A DNA stretch of 11,468 bases from CAZDBA01 sp964503615 (GTDB lineage: Bacteria; Planctomycetota; Planctomycetia; Pirellulales; Pirellulaceae). Positions 1-7,402 of the stretch are shown here, piece by piece (the stretch's first letter is position 1; each line of letters starts with the position of its first letter). A program made the translations under genes and the position numbers. The notes under the pieces were generated by a model that was not told where the DNA came from, searched no databases, and was given only the letters and a program-made list of their open reading frames with translations. The stretch spans positions 1-11,468 of the forward strand of contig CAZDBA010000154.1 in NCBI GenBank assembly GCA_964503615.1, in the 5' to 3' direction.

Positions 1-261
1 CTGCTAAACACAGAGGTCCTGCCAACTGCTAATTATTCAAACTAAGCCGCTGGTACACTGGATCGAAAATAATCCTTTCAGTTCCAGTGATAGCTGGGAG
101 CCATATCCCGTTTCGCTTCGCAGCTCGCCTCGGAATTGATTGCCAGCCAGCAGTGGGCGCTCCATCTGGCCCTGGCATTAAATCTTATGGGACTTTTCTG
201 CTAAGATCCTTTAGAATAAGTCTCGAACTAACAGGCTCTTTCCTTAACACCCTGATTCATT

Positions 262-2991
262 ATGAACGAACCAATCGGGCTACAAACATTCTTGGTAGAG
301 ATTAATGGGAAATCCTGTTCGGCCCGAACGGGTGAAACGGTTTTCGAAGTTGCTGAGCGGGCTGGGATCGAAATCCCAACGCTTTGCCACGATCCTCGAC
401 TGGAACCTGCTGGTGCTTGTCGTGTTTGTCTGGTCGAGGTCGAGGGACAAAGGCGAATGCAGCCGGGTTGTGCATGGCGCGTCACTGCGGGCATGAAAAT
501 CCAAACAGAAAGCGACCGGATTCAGAGGCATCGAAAAGTCCTTTACGGAATGTACCTTGCCGATCACTCATTGGACGACGCTGGGTTGCCGATCGAGACG
601 GGAAACACCAACCAGCTTAGAGAACTTGCCCAGAAAACGGAGCCGGTAAAACTACATCAGATCCAAGCTCCCCGCGTTGGACGGCCAGACGACGACAATC
701 CGTATATCCAATTTGATCCAGAGCTGTGCATCGTTTGCGGACGGTGTACTCGATACTGTGATGAGGTCGAGGCGGTCAGCGCGATCACGTTAGCCTTTCG
801 TGGAAGCGAAACTACCATTTCAACAGCTGGCCAGCGGAGCTTGTTGGAAACGTCTTGCGAATTGTGTGGAGGTTGCATCGACACCTGCCCTACCGGTGCG
901 ATGATCGAGAAAAAAGCACCTCAAGTCCTGCCGCCGGAGACCAAGACAACACGGACCACTTGCAATTTCTGTGGCGTTGGTTGCCAAATGGACCTGCACG
1001 TTCTCGATAACAAAATCGTGAAAATCACCAGCCCTGATCCAGGTGAAACGGTTAACGATGGAAACCTCTGCGTCAAAGGTCGGTTCGCGTACGATTTTGT
1101 GCATCACGGGGACCGAATCACAGAACCGCTTATTCGTGGTGCCGATGGCCAATTACACACGTCGACGTGGGACGAAGCGATCCAGTACGCCGCCAAAGGA
1201 TTGCAGGCAATTGCCGACCAGCACGGTGCGGATGCGTTGGGCTTTATTTCGTCCAGTCGTTGCACCGGCGAAGAAAACTACCTCATGCAAAAACTTTCGC
1301 GAGCTGCATTCAGGACCAACAACATTCATCAATGTGCCGCGACATGACACGCTCCAACGGTTGCCGGTCTGGTAACCATGTTTGGGGCTGGAGCAATGAC
1401 AAACTCGATCGACGAAATCCGTGATACGGAAATGATGTTCGTGATCGGAAGCAACACTAGCGAAGCCCACCCAATCATCGCTATGGAGATGAAACGCGCG
1501 GTCGGACGTGGGGCAAAACTGGTTGTCGCCGACCCACGAGAAATTTGGTTAGCCGAAGTCGGGCACAAGCACCTGCAACTGAAACCGGGTACCGATGTTT
1601 GGCTTTTGAACGCGATGGCTAATGTGATCATCCAGGAAGACCTTATCGACCATAACTTCGTCAAACATCACACGGAGAATTTTGAAGCGGTCGTTGAGGC
1701 GGTAAAGGACTACACGCCTGAAGCGGCTGAAAAGATAACGGGCGTTAAGGCGAACGATATTCGCGAAGTCGCTCGCATGTACGCGACGACCGAAAAAGCG
1801 GGAATCTATTATACGCTTGGGATCACCGAACATACTCATGGCACGGACAACGTTTACTGTTTAGCGAATCTGGTTGCGATGACAGGTCACTTGGGTGTTC
1901 GTAGCGCTGGGATGAACCCGCTGCGTGGACAAAACAATGTCCAAGGCGCCAACGATGCGGGTGCGACACCGATCTTTTATCCGGGTTATCAACGGGTCAC
2001 CGATGATGCGGTTCGTGAGAAATTCGAACAGGCCTGGAAGGTTCCCCTGTCAAAAAAAGAAGGGCTGAATCTAAACGTGATGATGAAGTCACTTCAAAAG
2101 GGCGAAATTCGCGGGTTGTTTGTAATGGGCGAAGACATCGTAATCTCAGAACCCAATGTGGGCGCGGTTGAGAAGGGGCTGAACGAACATTGTGAAATAC
2201 TGATCTGCCAGGAGATTTTTCACAACGTGACAACAACCTTTGCCGACGTGGTTTTTCCAGCGGCTTGTTTCGCAGAAAAGGACGGAGTGTTTACCAATAG
2301 CGATCGACGAGTGCAGCGAGTTCGCAAAGCGGTCGAGCCGCCGGGCAACGCTCGGGCCGATTGGGAAATCCTCTGCGACTTTGCCCGTGCCGCCGGTTAC
2401 GATATGCCACACTATTCGGGGCCTGACGAAGTCTACGATGAGATGGCATCGCTTACGCCCAAGATCGCTGGCATTTCACACGAACGATTAGAGAAAAATA
2501 TCCAGGGACTGCAGTGGCCTTGTCCCGATGCAGGACATGCTGGCACACCGACGTTGCATATGGACGGGCCGATTATTGGAAAAGTCCAAATGCAACCAGT
2601 TGCCTACCGCCCGAGCGCAGAACTGCCTGATCCAGAATATCCTCTGGTGCTTTCGACGGGTCGCACTTTGTATCACTACAACTCTGCAACTCAAACGAGG
2701 CGAGATCCGGGGCCAGTGGCAAAACAGCGGGAGAACTTTATCGAAGTCCATCGTCGCGATGCGAAAAAAATGGGTCTTAGTGATGGGGAGATTGTGAACG
2801 TGACTTCTCGTCGAGGCACGGTAAAAGCAGCGACTTGGATTTCGCCCCGTGTCCGCCCCGGTTGCGTTTGGATGCCAATGCACTTTGCCGAATCTCGAGC
2901 GAATTTGTTGACCAACGACGCAGGCGATCCCGTGACTCAAACGGGCGAGTACAAAGTCTGTGCGGTAAGAGTCGAGAAAAGAAAGACGTGA
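262..2991 (+). CDS. fdhF: Selenocysteine-containing formate dehydrogenase, alpha (catalytic) subunit
   Basis: Oxidises formate to CO2 at a molybdenum or tungsten bis-pterin centre; no signal peptide, so cytosolic. Read through the in-frame TGA at 1345-1347 it is 909 residues, a normal length for NAD-type alpha subunits (also named fdhA/fdsA). Domains in order: NuoG-like 2Fe-2S ferredoxin with C42, C53, C56, C70; a His-Cys3-type segment near 90-125 that keeps H102 but has no Cys; two 4Fe-4S clusters (C156, C159, C162, C166 and C199, C202, C205, C209); a 4Fe-4S molybdopterin domain (C234, C237, C241, C270); then the catalytic core and C-terminal pterin-binding domain. U362-H363 and R555 in NPLRGQNNVQG match Sec140, His141 and Arg333 of E. 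coli FdhF. The start at 262 has no clear Shine-Dalgarno site but places the ferredoxin fold at the N-terminus. No beta/gamma partner, fdhD or sel gene is visible. An automatic caller would split it at 1347. Confidence 0.93.
1345..1347 (+). other. In-frame TGA read as selenocysteine (residue 362)
   Basis: The reading frame is identical on both sides of this TGA, and the conserved formate dehydrogenase sequence continues directly across it: HQCAAT-U-HAPTVAGL. In this family the position is always Cys or Sec and ligates the metal. The next residue is the catalytic His. No frameshift is needed to restore the protein, so recoding explains the stop better than a broken gene does. Confidence 0.9.
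1348..1377 (+). promoter_or_regulatory. Bacterial SECIS element of the formate dehydrogenase mRNA
   Basis: Eleven bases after the TGA, GGTTGCC (1359-1365) pairs with GGTAACC (1371-1377) through seven base pairs, one of them G-U, around a GGTCT loop (1366-1370). The spacing, the GGU start of the stem and the GGUCU loop match what I recall of the E. coli fdhF SECIS, which the elongation factor SelB binds through its apical loop GU and a bulged U. The bulged U is not obvious here because the stem pairs fully. The hairpin lies inside coding sequence. Confidence 0.85.
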
Positions 2992-3194
2992 GAAGACGGC
3001 ACAATCGGAACTATAAGTTCTTTGGATCGCACGCAGTCCCCAAGTCGCTTTTTTAAGTCCCAATTCCGCTATTGGGGTCGACGGCTGGATAACGATTTTT
3101 ACGGTTCCGCGAACTTTGTCGCGGCGAAATCGGTCTGGTAAGAGAAGTCGGCTGAAAACTTTTCAAGCACGTCTAAAACAAGCGGATTCAGGGC

Positions 3195-3222
3195 TTGTTG
3201 CCAAATTTTTATTTGCTACCCT
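3195..3222 (+). promoter_or_regulatory. Candidate promoter of the tRNA-Lys gene
   Basis: TTGTTG (3195-3200) and TACCCT (3217-3222) are spaced by 16 bases, about 40 bases before the tRNA. The -10 match is poor, so this rests mainly on position. The rest of the 2992-3261 spacer shows only short inverted repeats: CCCAAT/ATTGGG at 3059-3076 and CCGCGA/TCGCGG at 3107-3124. Neither has a T-tract. Confidence 0.25.
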
Positions 3223-3261
3223 TTTGAAATCGAATTGGCGGCGAAGTCGTCCGTTCGTGGA

Positions 3262-3334
<73 letters not shown>

Positions 3335-3356
3335 CTAAAACCTGGATACCCACGAA

Positions 3357-3385
3357 AGAGCCCTGTTTTTACAGGGCTCTTTTTT
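3357..3385 (+). terminator. Intrinsic terminator after tRNA-Lys
   Basis: AGAGCCCTGT (3357-3366) pairs perfectly with ACAGGGCTCT (3371-3380) over a TTTT loop and runs into six T residues (3380-3385). It lies 22 bases after the tRNA end and separates the tRNA transcript from the DUF3127 gene. Confidence 0.92.
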
Positions 3386-3513
3386 GGTGCGATGGTAGCT
3401 TTATTTTCACCGGGTTGAGTTTGTTTCTTTAGCTTGGAATTCGGCGCCTTTTCTAACTTCGAACGAAACCATAAGATACGGGGCCAGACAAAACAGAAGT
3501 AAAAGGAATGACG

Positions 3514-3900
3514 ATGAGTGATACAAAAGTCAAAGGCGTTATCGAGGTTATCGAAGAGACCAAAACCTACGGTCAAAAAGGATTTCGCAAACGGTTGGTC
3601 GTGTTGGCTCAAGAAAGCCCACGATTTACAAACTATGTTCCGATCGAATTTGTGCAGGACAATTGTGATGCGGTCGATGAACTGAAGGTCGGTGATGAGC
3701 TTGAGGTGACTTATCGGTTGAGCGGCCGAAAGTGGCAAAAGGATCCGAGTGCCGAAGTTAAATATTTCGTTAACGTTGAAGGCATGAGCTTTCGCGTTTT
3801 GACCGGAGCAGGAAAATCAGGCGACGCAGGAGCAAGTTCAACCGGAGACCCGTTTGACGAAGCGAACGCGGCGTTTGACGAAGGTGATGTTCCTTTCTAA
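3514..3900 (+). CDS. DUF3127 family protein with SSB-like acidic C-terminal tail
   Basis: 128 residues, cytosolic, function not established. Residues about 4-97 match the DUF3127 pattern as I know it: a small beta-rich, probably OB-like fold with the signature IEF near 44-46, KVGDELEV at 58-65 and GRKWQ at 71-75, followed by KYF. A Gly/Ser/Ala-rich linker follows (about 97-112), then an acidic end, FDEGDVPF (121-128). This resembles the DDDIPF tip with which single-stranded DNA-binding protein recruits repair and replication enzymes. A role on single-stranded nucleic acid is an inference. Start choice: AAGGA at 3503-3507 touches the ATG at 3508 but sits six bases before the ATG at 3514, so the second is preferred. 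A terminator lies upstream and no promoter was recognised. Confidence 0.85.
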   Translation: MSDTKVKGVIEVIEETKTYGQKGFRKRLVVLAQESPRFTNYVPIEFVQDNCDAVDELKVGDELEVTYRLSGRKWQKDPSAEVKYFVNVEGMSFRVLTGAGKSGDAGASSTGDPFDEANAAFDEGDVPF

Positions 3901-3997
3901 GAATTGTAATTAGTCGTAATCGCTGTGGTCCTTGATTTCGCGCGCGTCTCTGTCCAGATCAAAGGCAGTTTTGCCTGACGGGGATGAGATCAACCGA

Positions 3998-4825
3998 ATG
4001 AGTAATGATCCCGCTAACTTAGATCCTTCTGGAGCCGCGCCGCCGGATCCTGATGCGGTTCATTTTGCGAAGGTCACAGCGGGCGTTTATCGCAGCGCTG
4101 ACCCCGAGGTCGTTTGGAAGGCGATTCAGTACGCGATCCGGCATAAACTGCCCAGCGAAAACCCGATAATCGCTTTGATGTTCGTTCGGATTGCCGAAAC
4201 GTTTCCTGAAGTCGCAGACTATTTGAACGAGGTTAAGTCAAAGGCCAGCGAGACGGAGCAGTCGGCGCTTAAACTGATCTTGGACCCTCCAACCGAAATT
4301 CAAAACGGTGCTTACTTGCCTGAAAAGGTAGAATCGCCTGGCGAATTAGATTTGTGCTGGAGCGAATTTTTGGTCACCGGCGATATCGCGACAATTGAAA
4401 AGGTCGTAGCGGTTTTGGACGAGCCGGATCATACGCGCCGGTTTCTTAACGAAGTTTTGACTGGCAAGTCGACTGCCGCTGACAGCGAGTCAGGTGAACG
4501 ACTGGAATTGACAGAGGAAGATCGCGATCAACTGGCTGGCGTTGGTATTATGATCGGCCGCCAAGAGGATGGGGGGGCTTTTCAAGTCCTCTCGCCGGGC
4601 GATTTAGATCTGCTGATGTGGATCGGGTTAAAAACAAAGATTGCAACCTGCACAAGAATCGTCAGGAGTATGGGCGAATCGTTGGTGACGCGCATGGCCA
4701 CAAAAGGCGCCGCGCTGTGGTCGTTACAATCCAACGCTGGGCAGCATGGAACGGTGCGCCTGCTGTGTATCGAAGCGGCGAAACAGCCCGGTGGTTTCGG
4801 TCGGTCGCTTTTGAATGTGCAGTGA
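3998..4825 (+). CDS. Uncharacterised 275-residue protein
   Basis: I do not recognise the family. The product has no signal peptide or membrane segment and is predicted to be mostly helical and acidic. Its first 20 residues are Pro/Asp-rich and likely disordered. Points that look conserved are a block around 114-130 (GELDLCWSEFLVTGD), an aspartate-rich segment near 132-145, and a C-terminal block at 246-263 (KGAALWSLQSNAGQHGTV). The layout suggests a helical interaction or repeat-type scaffold; this is inference. The frame is open upstream to a TTG at 3932, but the ATG at 3998, with GGGGATGAG about ten bases before it, starts a more natural protein. The gene follows the DUF3127 gene by 97 bases with no terminator between, so the two may be co-transcribed. 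A run of seven G (4571-4577) is read in frame without disruption. Confidence 0.75.
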   Translation: MSNDPANLDPSGAAPPDPDAVHFAKVTAGVYRSADPEVVWKAIQYAIRHKLPSENPIIALMFVRIAETFPEVADYLNEVKSKASETEQSALKLILDPPTEIQNGAYLPEKVESPGELDLCWSEFLVTGDIATIEKVVAVLDEPDHTRRFLNEVLTGKSTAADSESGERLELTEEDRDQLAGVGIMIGRQEDGGAFQVLSPGDLDLLMWIGLKTKIATCTRIVRSMGESLVTRMATKGAALWSLQSNAGQHGTVRLLCIEAAKQPGGFGRSLLNVQ

Positions 4826-5038
4826 TTGGCAACTCGGGACGCGGAGGCTGTTGCTCGCTAACGCGTCGGGTTTCCAACAAGAAAAACAAACAATTGAGCC
4901 TGTTTTTTAACTGACTTGACTCGACGCTCAAAAAACAAAATTATATATTCAACCGAGCGCGGGCATCGGATTCATGAACCGATGCAAACCGACGAACAGA
5001 TTTGACCCAACAAGTGACTGAGTTCGAGTGCAACTGAA

Positions 5039-5410
5039 ATGGATCCATCAACCAAAGTAGAAGTTTTACGTGCGTGTTGTTGTGTTGCTGGCGCAGACGG
5101 AAAATGTTCTGGCCCGGAAGCTAACCTATTGCAACGGATGGCAAAAGAGATTGGAGTAGGGCAAGCTTCGTTAGGGGCGATGATCGATCGTGCCGAAAAC
5201 GACAAAAGTTTCTACGAGCAGCACTTCAAAATTCTAAAAGCGGAGCCTAGCCAGGCACTTGCGATTCTTTTCCAGGTCGCGGCTGCAGACGGGGTGCTGG
5301 TAGATGAGGAAGTTAACATCCTACAAGGGCTTGCAAACAACCTAGGCGTCCCGCAGAACATATTTGATGAAGTCAAGGAAGCGGTAATCAAACAATTGCC
5401 ACCCAGATAG
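5039..5410 (+). CDS. TerB-like (tellurite resistance TerB family) small protein
   Basis: 123 residues, soluble, all-helical. It contains the two-fold TerB-type motif: AGADGKCSGPE (17-27) and AAADGVLVDEE (81-91). Each is followed by a helix with the LQ(R/G)(M/L)A pattern. In this family the acidic positions of the two motifs form a metal-binding pocket. TerB domains occur alone or fused to other modules in many bacteria and are linked to stress response and membrane-associated complexes. A specific tellurite role is not implied, since no other ter gene is nearby. Three consecutive cysteines (13-15) just before the first motif are unusual for a cytosolic protein. The ATG at 5039 has no clear ribosome binding site. 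An AT-rich candidate promoter (TTGACT at 4916, TTATAT at 4941) lies about 90 bases upstream, but its spacing is long. Confidence 0.85.
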   Translation: MDPSTKVEVLRACCCVAGADGKCSGPEANLLQRMAKEIGVGQASLGAMIDRAENDKSFYEQHFKILKAEPSQALAILFQVAAADGVLVDEEVNILQGLANNLGVPQNIFDEVKEAVIKQLPPR

Positions 5411-5643
5411 TTGGCGATTCTCGGTTGTGTCCTAGGCAGAATGCGGGCTTAGGGAGGTCGATACTGGACGATGTTGGGGCTTTGACATTTGCGCGGATAT
5501 TCCGGTTTTCGGTTTTTAAACGTACATGATCAGAGACAATTTCTGGAAAGTTTGCTTTGTGGTTGCCCCAGCTCTTGAATTCCAAGGGGCGACAAGTTGA
5601 AATGGGCTTTGAATCTTCCTGGTTTTCCTTGCTGAGAGATCTT

Positions 5644-6234
5644 ATGGTCCGCATCCTATTTTTCACTTTCTGCGTTGCTTTATTCGCTGCTCCTCAATCT
5701 TCTGAGGCTCAGATATTTCGTAGATTTGGTGGACAGACAAGACGGTTTGCACCTCAGCCTCAGGCGCAACCACAACCTTTCAGACAACCACAAGCTCGAC
5801 CCCAATTTCAGCAACCAGTGCAACCTGTGCAGCCGAGGTACACTCGAGGGCCTAATCAATCGATCAATCGCATTCCTGCTCCGAACGGTGTTGCTCCGGG
5901 AGTTGCGGTTATCAATCCAACGACAGGGCAGGTGGTAAATGGAACTCAGATCCCATCGACGGTCGTTCCGTCCCCAGTTGTGAACCCGCAACTCCCGGGT
6001 ATCGAGATTCAAGGTCAGTTCGATCCAGTCATCCAGACCTCAAGCGAATTGTTGGACCTGTCCGGCCAGATTCAGCCGGTCAATGGGACCCAACCTGTTC
6101 CGACCCAACGACCGACCCCTGGTGTTGCTTCCGTGTTGAATTCTTCGGCTCCTGGTCTTATGCCTGCTGAAATTCGCCGCAAGCCGATCGAGCCAGTCGA
6201 AAGCAAATCGATTCTACAGATCATCTCTGACTAG
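5644..6234 (+). CDS. Exported Gln/Pro-rich low-complexity protein (smaller of two)
   Basis: 196 residues, no known domain. A Sec signal peptide occupies 1-22 (MVRILFF..., cleavage likely after SSEA before Q23). It is followed by QIFRRFGGQTRRF, a Gln/Pro/Arg-rich stretch to about 70, then a Pro/Val/Asn-rich region. No Asp or Glu occurs between the cleavage site and E121; the last 70 residues are mildly acidic. The order of signal, QxF-RR motif, basic Gln/Pro region and more acidic tail is shared with the protein at 7403, so the two may be distant paralogues. The frame is open upstream to a TTG at 5557 and an ATG at 5602, but only the ATG at 5644 puts the hydrophobic core right at the N-terminus, and GAGAGA lies upstream of it. 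Likely periplasmic or surface located; function unknown. Confidence 0.75.
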   Translation: MVRILFFTFCVALFAAPQSSEAQIFRRFGGQTRRFAPQPQAQPQPFRQPQARPQFQQPVQPVQPRYTRGPNQSINRIPAPNGVAPGVAVINPTTGQVVNGTQIPSTVVPSPVVNPQLPGIEIQGQFDPVIQTSSELLDLSGQIQPVNGTQPVPTQRPTPGVASVLNSSAPGLMPAEIRRKPIEPVESKSILQIISD

Positions 6235-6626
6235 ATTCAGGCTCGCTTCTAAAGCCACCTTTTTCTGGCGAATTTGGCCCTTCTTAAGATGCGCTTCCAC
6301 TGGGAAGCGAACGGTGACGATGGCAGGTTTGGTTGGTAGATTCCCAGCTAAAGCTAAAGTCGAAAATTGTGAACCTGTTTGCTTAATCTGTGTCGTTCAG
6401 ATGTAAGGCCGATTCTTAACGGCTGTTAATCAAAGATTTTCCCAAGAGGGAACCTGGCTATGCGTGTCTTATTTCTCCAACCTGTTCGGTTTTTCGTTTA
6501 ACAGGAATCAAAATCGGTCGGTGCCAAAGTCTTCATCTGACTGCCTTCGTTTTTGATCGTCCCTGTGAAAACCGTTTCTGTTTCAAAACAAACTGCGCAC
6601 AACGTGCGCGCTTTTGGAGAATAAAA
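6235..6626. other. 392-bp spacer with small inverted repeats, no gene seen
   Basis: No frame of credible composition was found on either strand. The spacer holds a perfect 7-bp hairpin CGCTTCC/GGAAGCG (6292-6309, 4-base loop) without a T-tract, a short operator-like repeat TTAAC-GGCT-GTTAA (6416-6429), CCTGTT/AACAGG (6481-6505), and the leader hairpin listed separately just before the RbfA-like gene. No recognisable terminator follows the gene ending at 6234. Confidence 0.5.
6595..6620 (+). promoter_or_regulatory. Leader hairpin and Shine-Dalgarno site of the RbfA-like gene
   Basis: GCGCAC (6595-6600) pairs with GTGCGC (6604-6609) over a three-base AAC loop. The Shine-Dalgarno sequence GGAGA (6616-6620) sits six bases after the stem and six bases before the ATG at 6627, which fixes the start. 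A GC-rich hairpin this close to the ribosome binding site could affect translation, but that is inferred. Confidence 0.5.
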
Positions 6627-7046
6627 ATGGGACTTTCTAAAAAAGAACGTGAACTGTTGCTAAAACAGTACTGCGGAGTGATTAACGACGATGATGCGAT
6701 AGATCCACGCCACTATTTTTGCAATAAGCGAAAACACAAAAGGCAGTATCGCAAGGTGTTTCAACTGTGTCGGCAAATTTCTGACACGCTTCAATTGGTC
6801 ATCAACGAAGGTGATCCACTTTTGGAGGGACTGTCTGTCGTTGAGGTTTTGCCCGCGCCTGACTCGCGAAGGTTTTTGGTGATCGTCAGTGTTGATTCGC
6901 AAACTCAAATCGAGTCAGCCCAGGATGTCGAGATGATCATGAGGTGTCTGCAGCGCAACCAACCTCGATTGCGAGGCGAGATCGCGCGTACGATCAATCG
7001 TCGCAAGACGCCAAGTCTGATCTTTGAGATCGCAAATTTGGCTTAG
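6627..7046 (+). CDS. RbfA-like (ribosome-binding factor A domain) protein
   Basis: 139 residues. From about residue 36 the sequence follows the RbfA fold (type II KH-like): an N-terminal basic helix (KRQYRKVFQLCRQISDTL), a short variable segment, the strand GLSVVEVLPAPDSRRFLVIVSV (68-89), a helix with LQRNQPRLRGEIARTI (108-123), and the closing strand RRKTPSLIFEI (125-135). This corresponds to the family's LR.E....L..R.TP.L.F pattern. RbfA binds the 30S subunit and assists late 16S rRNA maturation. Canonical RbfA is about 120 residues; here there is an extra charged N-terminal segment of about 35 residues (LSKKERELLLKQY...DDDAIDPRHYF). The gene is alone, not beside nusA/infB as canonical rbfA usually is, so it may be a paralogue. 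Good ribosome binding site GGAGA; own terminator downstream. Confidence 0.75.
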   Translation: MGLSKKERELLLKQYCGVINDDDAIDPRHYFCNKRKHKRQYRKVFQLCRQISDTLQLVINEGDPLLEGLSVVEVLPAPDSRRFLVIVSVDSQTQIESAQDVEMIMRCLQRNQPRLRGEIARTINRRKTPSLIFEIANLA

Positions 7047-7075
7047 AGTTTTCGCTGGATTCTTCTGTTAATAAA

Positions 7076-7105
7076 GGGGGCCTCAAGTTCGAGGCACCCT
7101 TTTTT
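7076..7105 (+). terminator. Intrinsic terminator after the RbfA-like gene
   Basis: GGGGGCCTC (7076-7084) pairs with GAGGCACCC (7091-7099), with one G-A mismatch, over loop AAGTTC. It is followed by six T residues (7100-7105). It lies 30 bases after the stop codon. Confidence 0.9.
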
Positions 7106-7402
7106 GCCCTCTGGATGTTTTTCGGGATTGGGCTGGAAAACGATTGAAGCAGAGAGAACTAAAAGGGAATTTCCCGTCTCTTTCACATGACATGGCAGAT
7201 TGCTCGGATCTCCTGTTTCAAGCCAAATTGACAATTCGGCTCAACAGATCGCTACATTCCCTTCATATAAAAGTCAGATTTGTCGCAAGTCGGTATTGAA
7301 TCGTTTGTTACAGTCCGCGAAACTAAGGGCAATTCAAAGCAGTAAGTGAATTGAGTGCATTTCACTGTTGGAACTAAGCAAGTCCTAAATTTGGTAAAGA
7401 AA
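7106..7402. other. Upstream region of the larger Gln/Pro-rich gene, no gene seen
   Basis: With the terminator before it, this makes a 356-bp gap between genes. No credible reading frame is present. It holds the palindrome and candidate promoter listed separately, leaving a putative leader of about 140 bases before the ATG at 7403. Confidence 0.45.
7221..7258 (+). promoter_or_regulatory. Candidate promoter overlapped by a 21-bp imperfect palindrome
   Basis: AGCC-A-AATTG-A-CAATT-C-GGCT (7221-7241) is an imperfect palindrome with nine of ten arm pairs matching. A consensus -35 hexamer TTGACA (7228-7233) sits in its middle. A weak -10 (TACATT, 7253-7258) follows at a long spacing of 19 bases. 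The arrangement would suit a repressor-operated promoter for the gene at 7403, but planctomycete promoters are poorly defined and I cannot name a regulator. Confidence 0.35.

Noticed and set aside
100..170. Possible molybdenum-cofactor-type riboswitch upstream of the formate dehydrogenase gene
   Set aside because: Only a loose GGAGC/GCTCC pairing is visible. The conserved core of that riboswitch could not be recognised.
262..1347. Treating 262-1347 and 1378-2991 as two separate genes or a pseudogene
   Set aside because: Both parts are in the same frame, the codons between (1348-1377) encode the conserved HAPTVAGLVT, and the stop lies exactly at the Sec position followed by a SECIS-like hairpin.
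2488..3063. Minus-strand ORF of 191 codons opposite the formate dehydrogenase C-terminus
   Set aside because: Composition is unlike a real protein and the opposite strand encodes a well-conserved domain.
3932..3997. TTG at 3932 as the start of the uncharacterised protein
   Set aside because: The extra 22 residues are not protein-like, and the ATG at 3998 has a plausible purine-rich site upstream.
4571..4577. Run of seven G as a possible frameshift site in the 275-residue protein
   Set aside because: The frame before and after gives coherent protein sequence, including the WSLQSNAGQH block. No second frame is clearly better.
4964..4984. CATCGG/CCGATG hairpin as a terminator before the TerB-like gene
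   Set aside because: Six base pairs, a nine-base loop and no T-tract.
5482..5528. TTGACA at 5482 as a promoter of the smaller Gln/Pro-rich gene
   Set aside because: No acceptable -10 hexamer at 16-19 bases.
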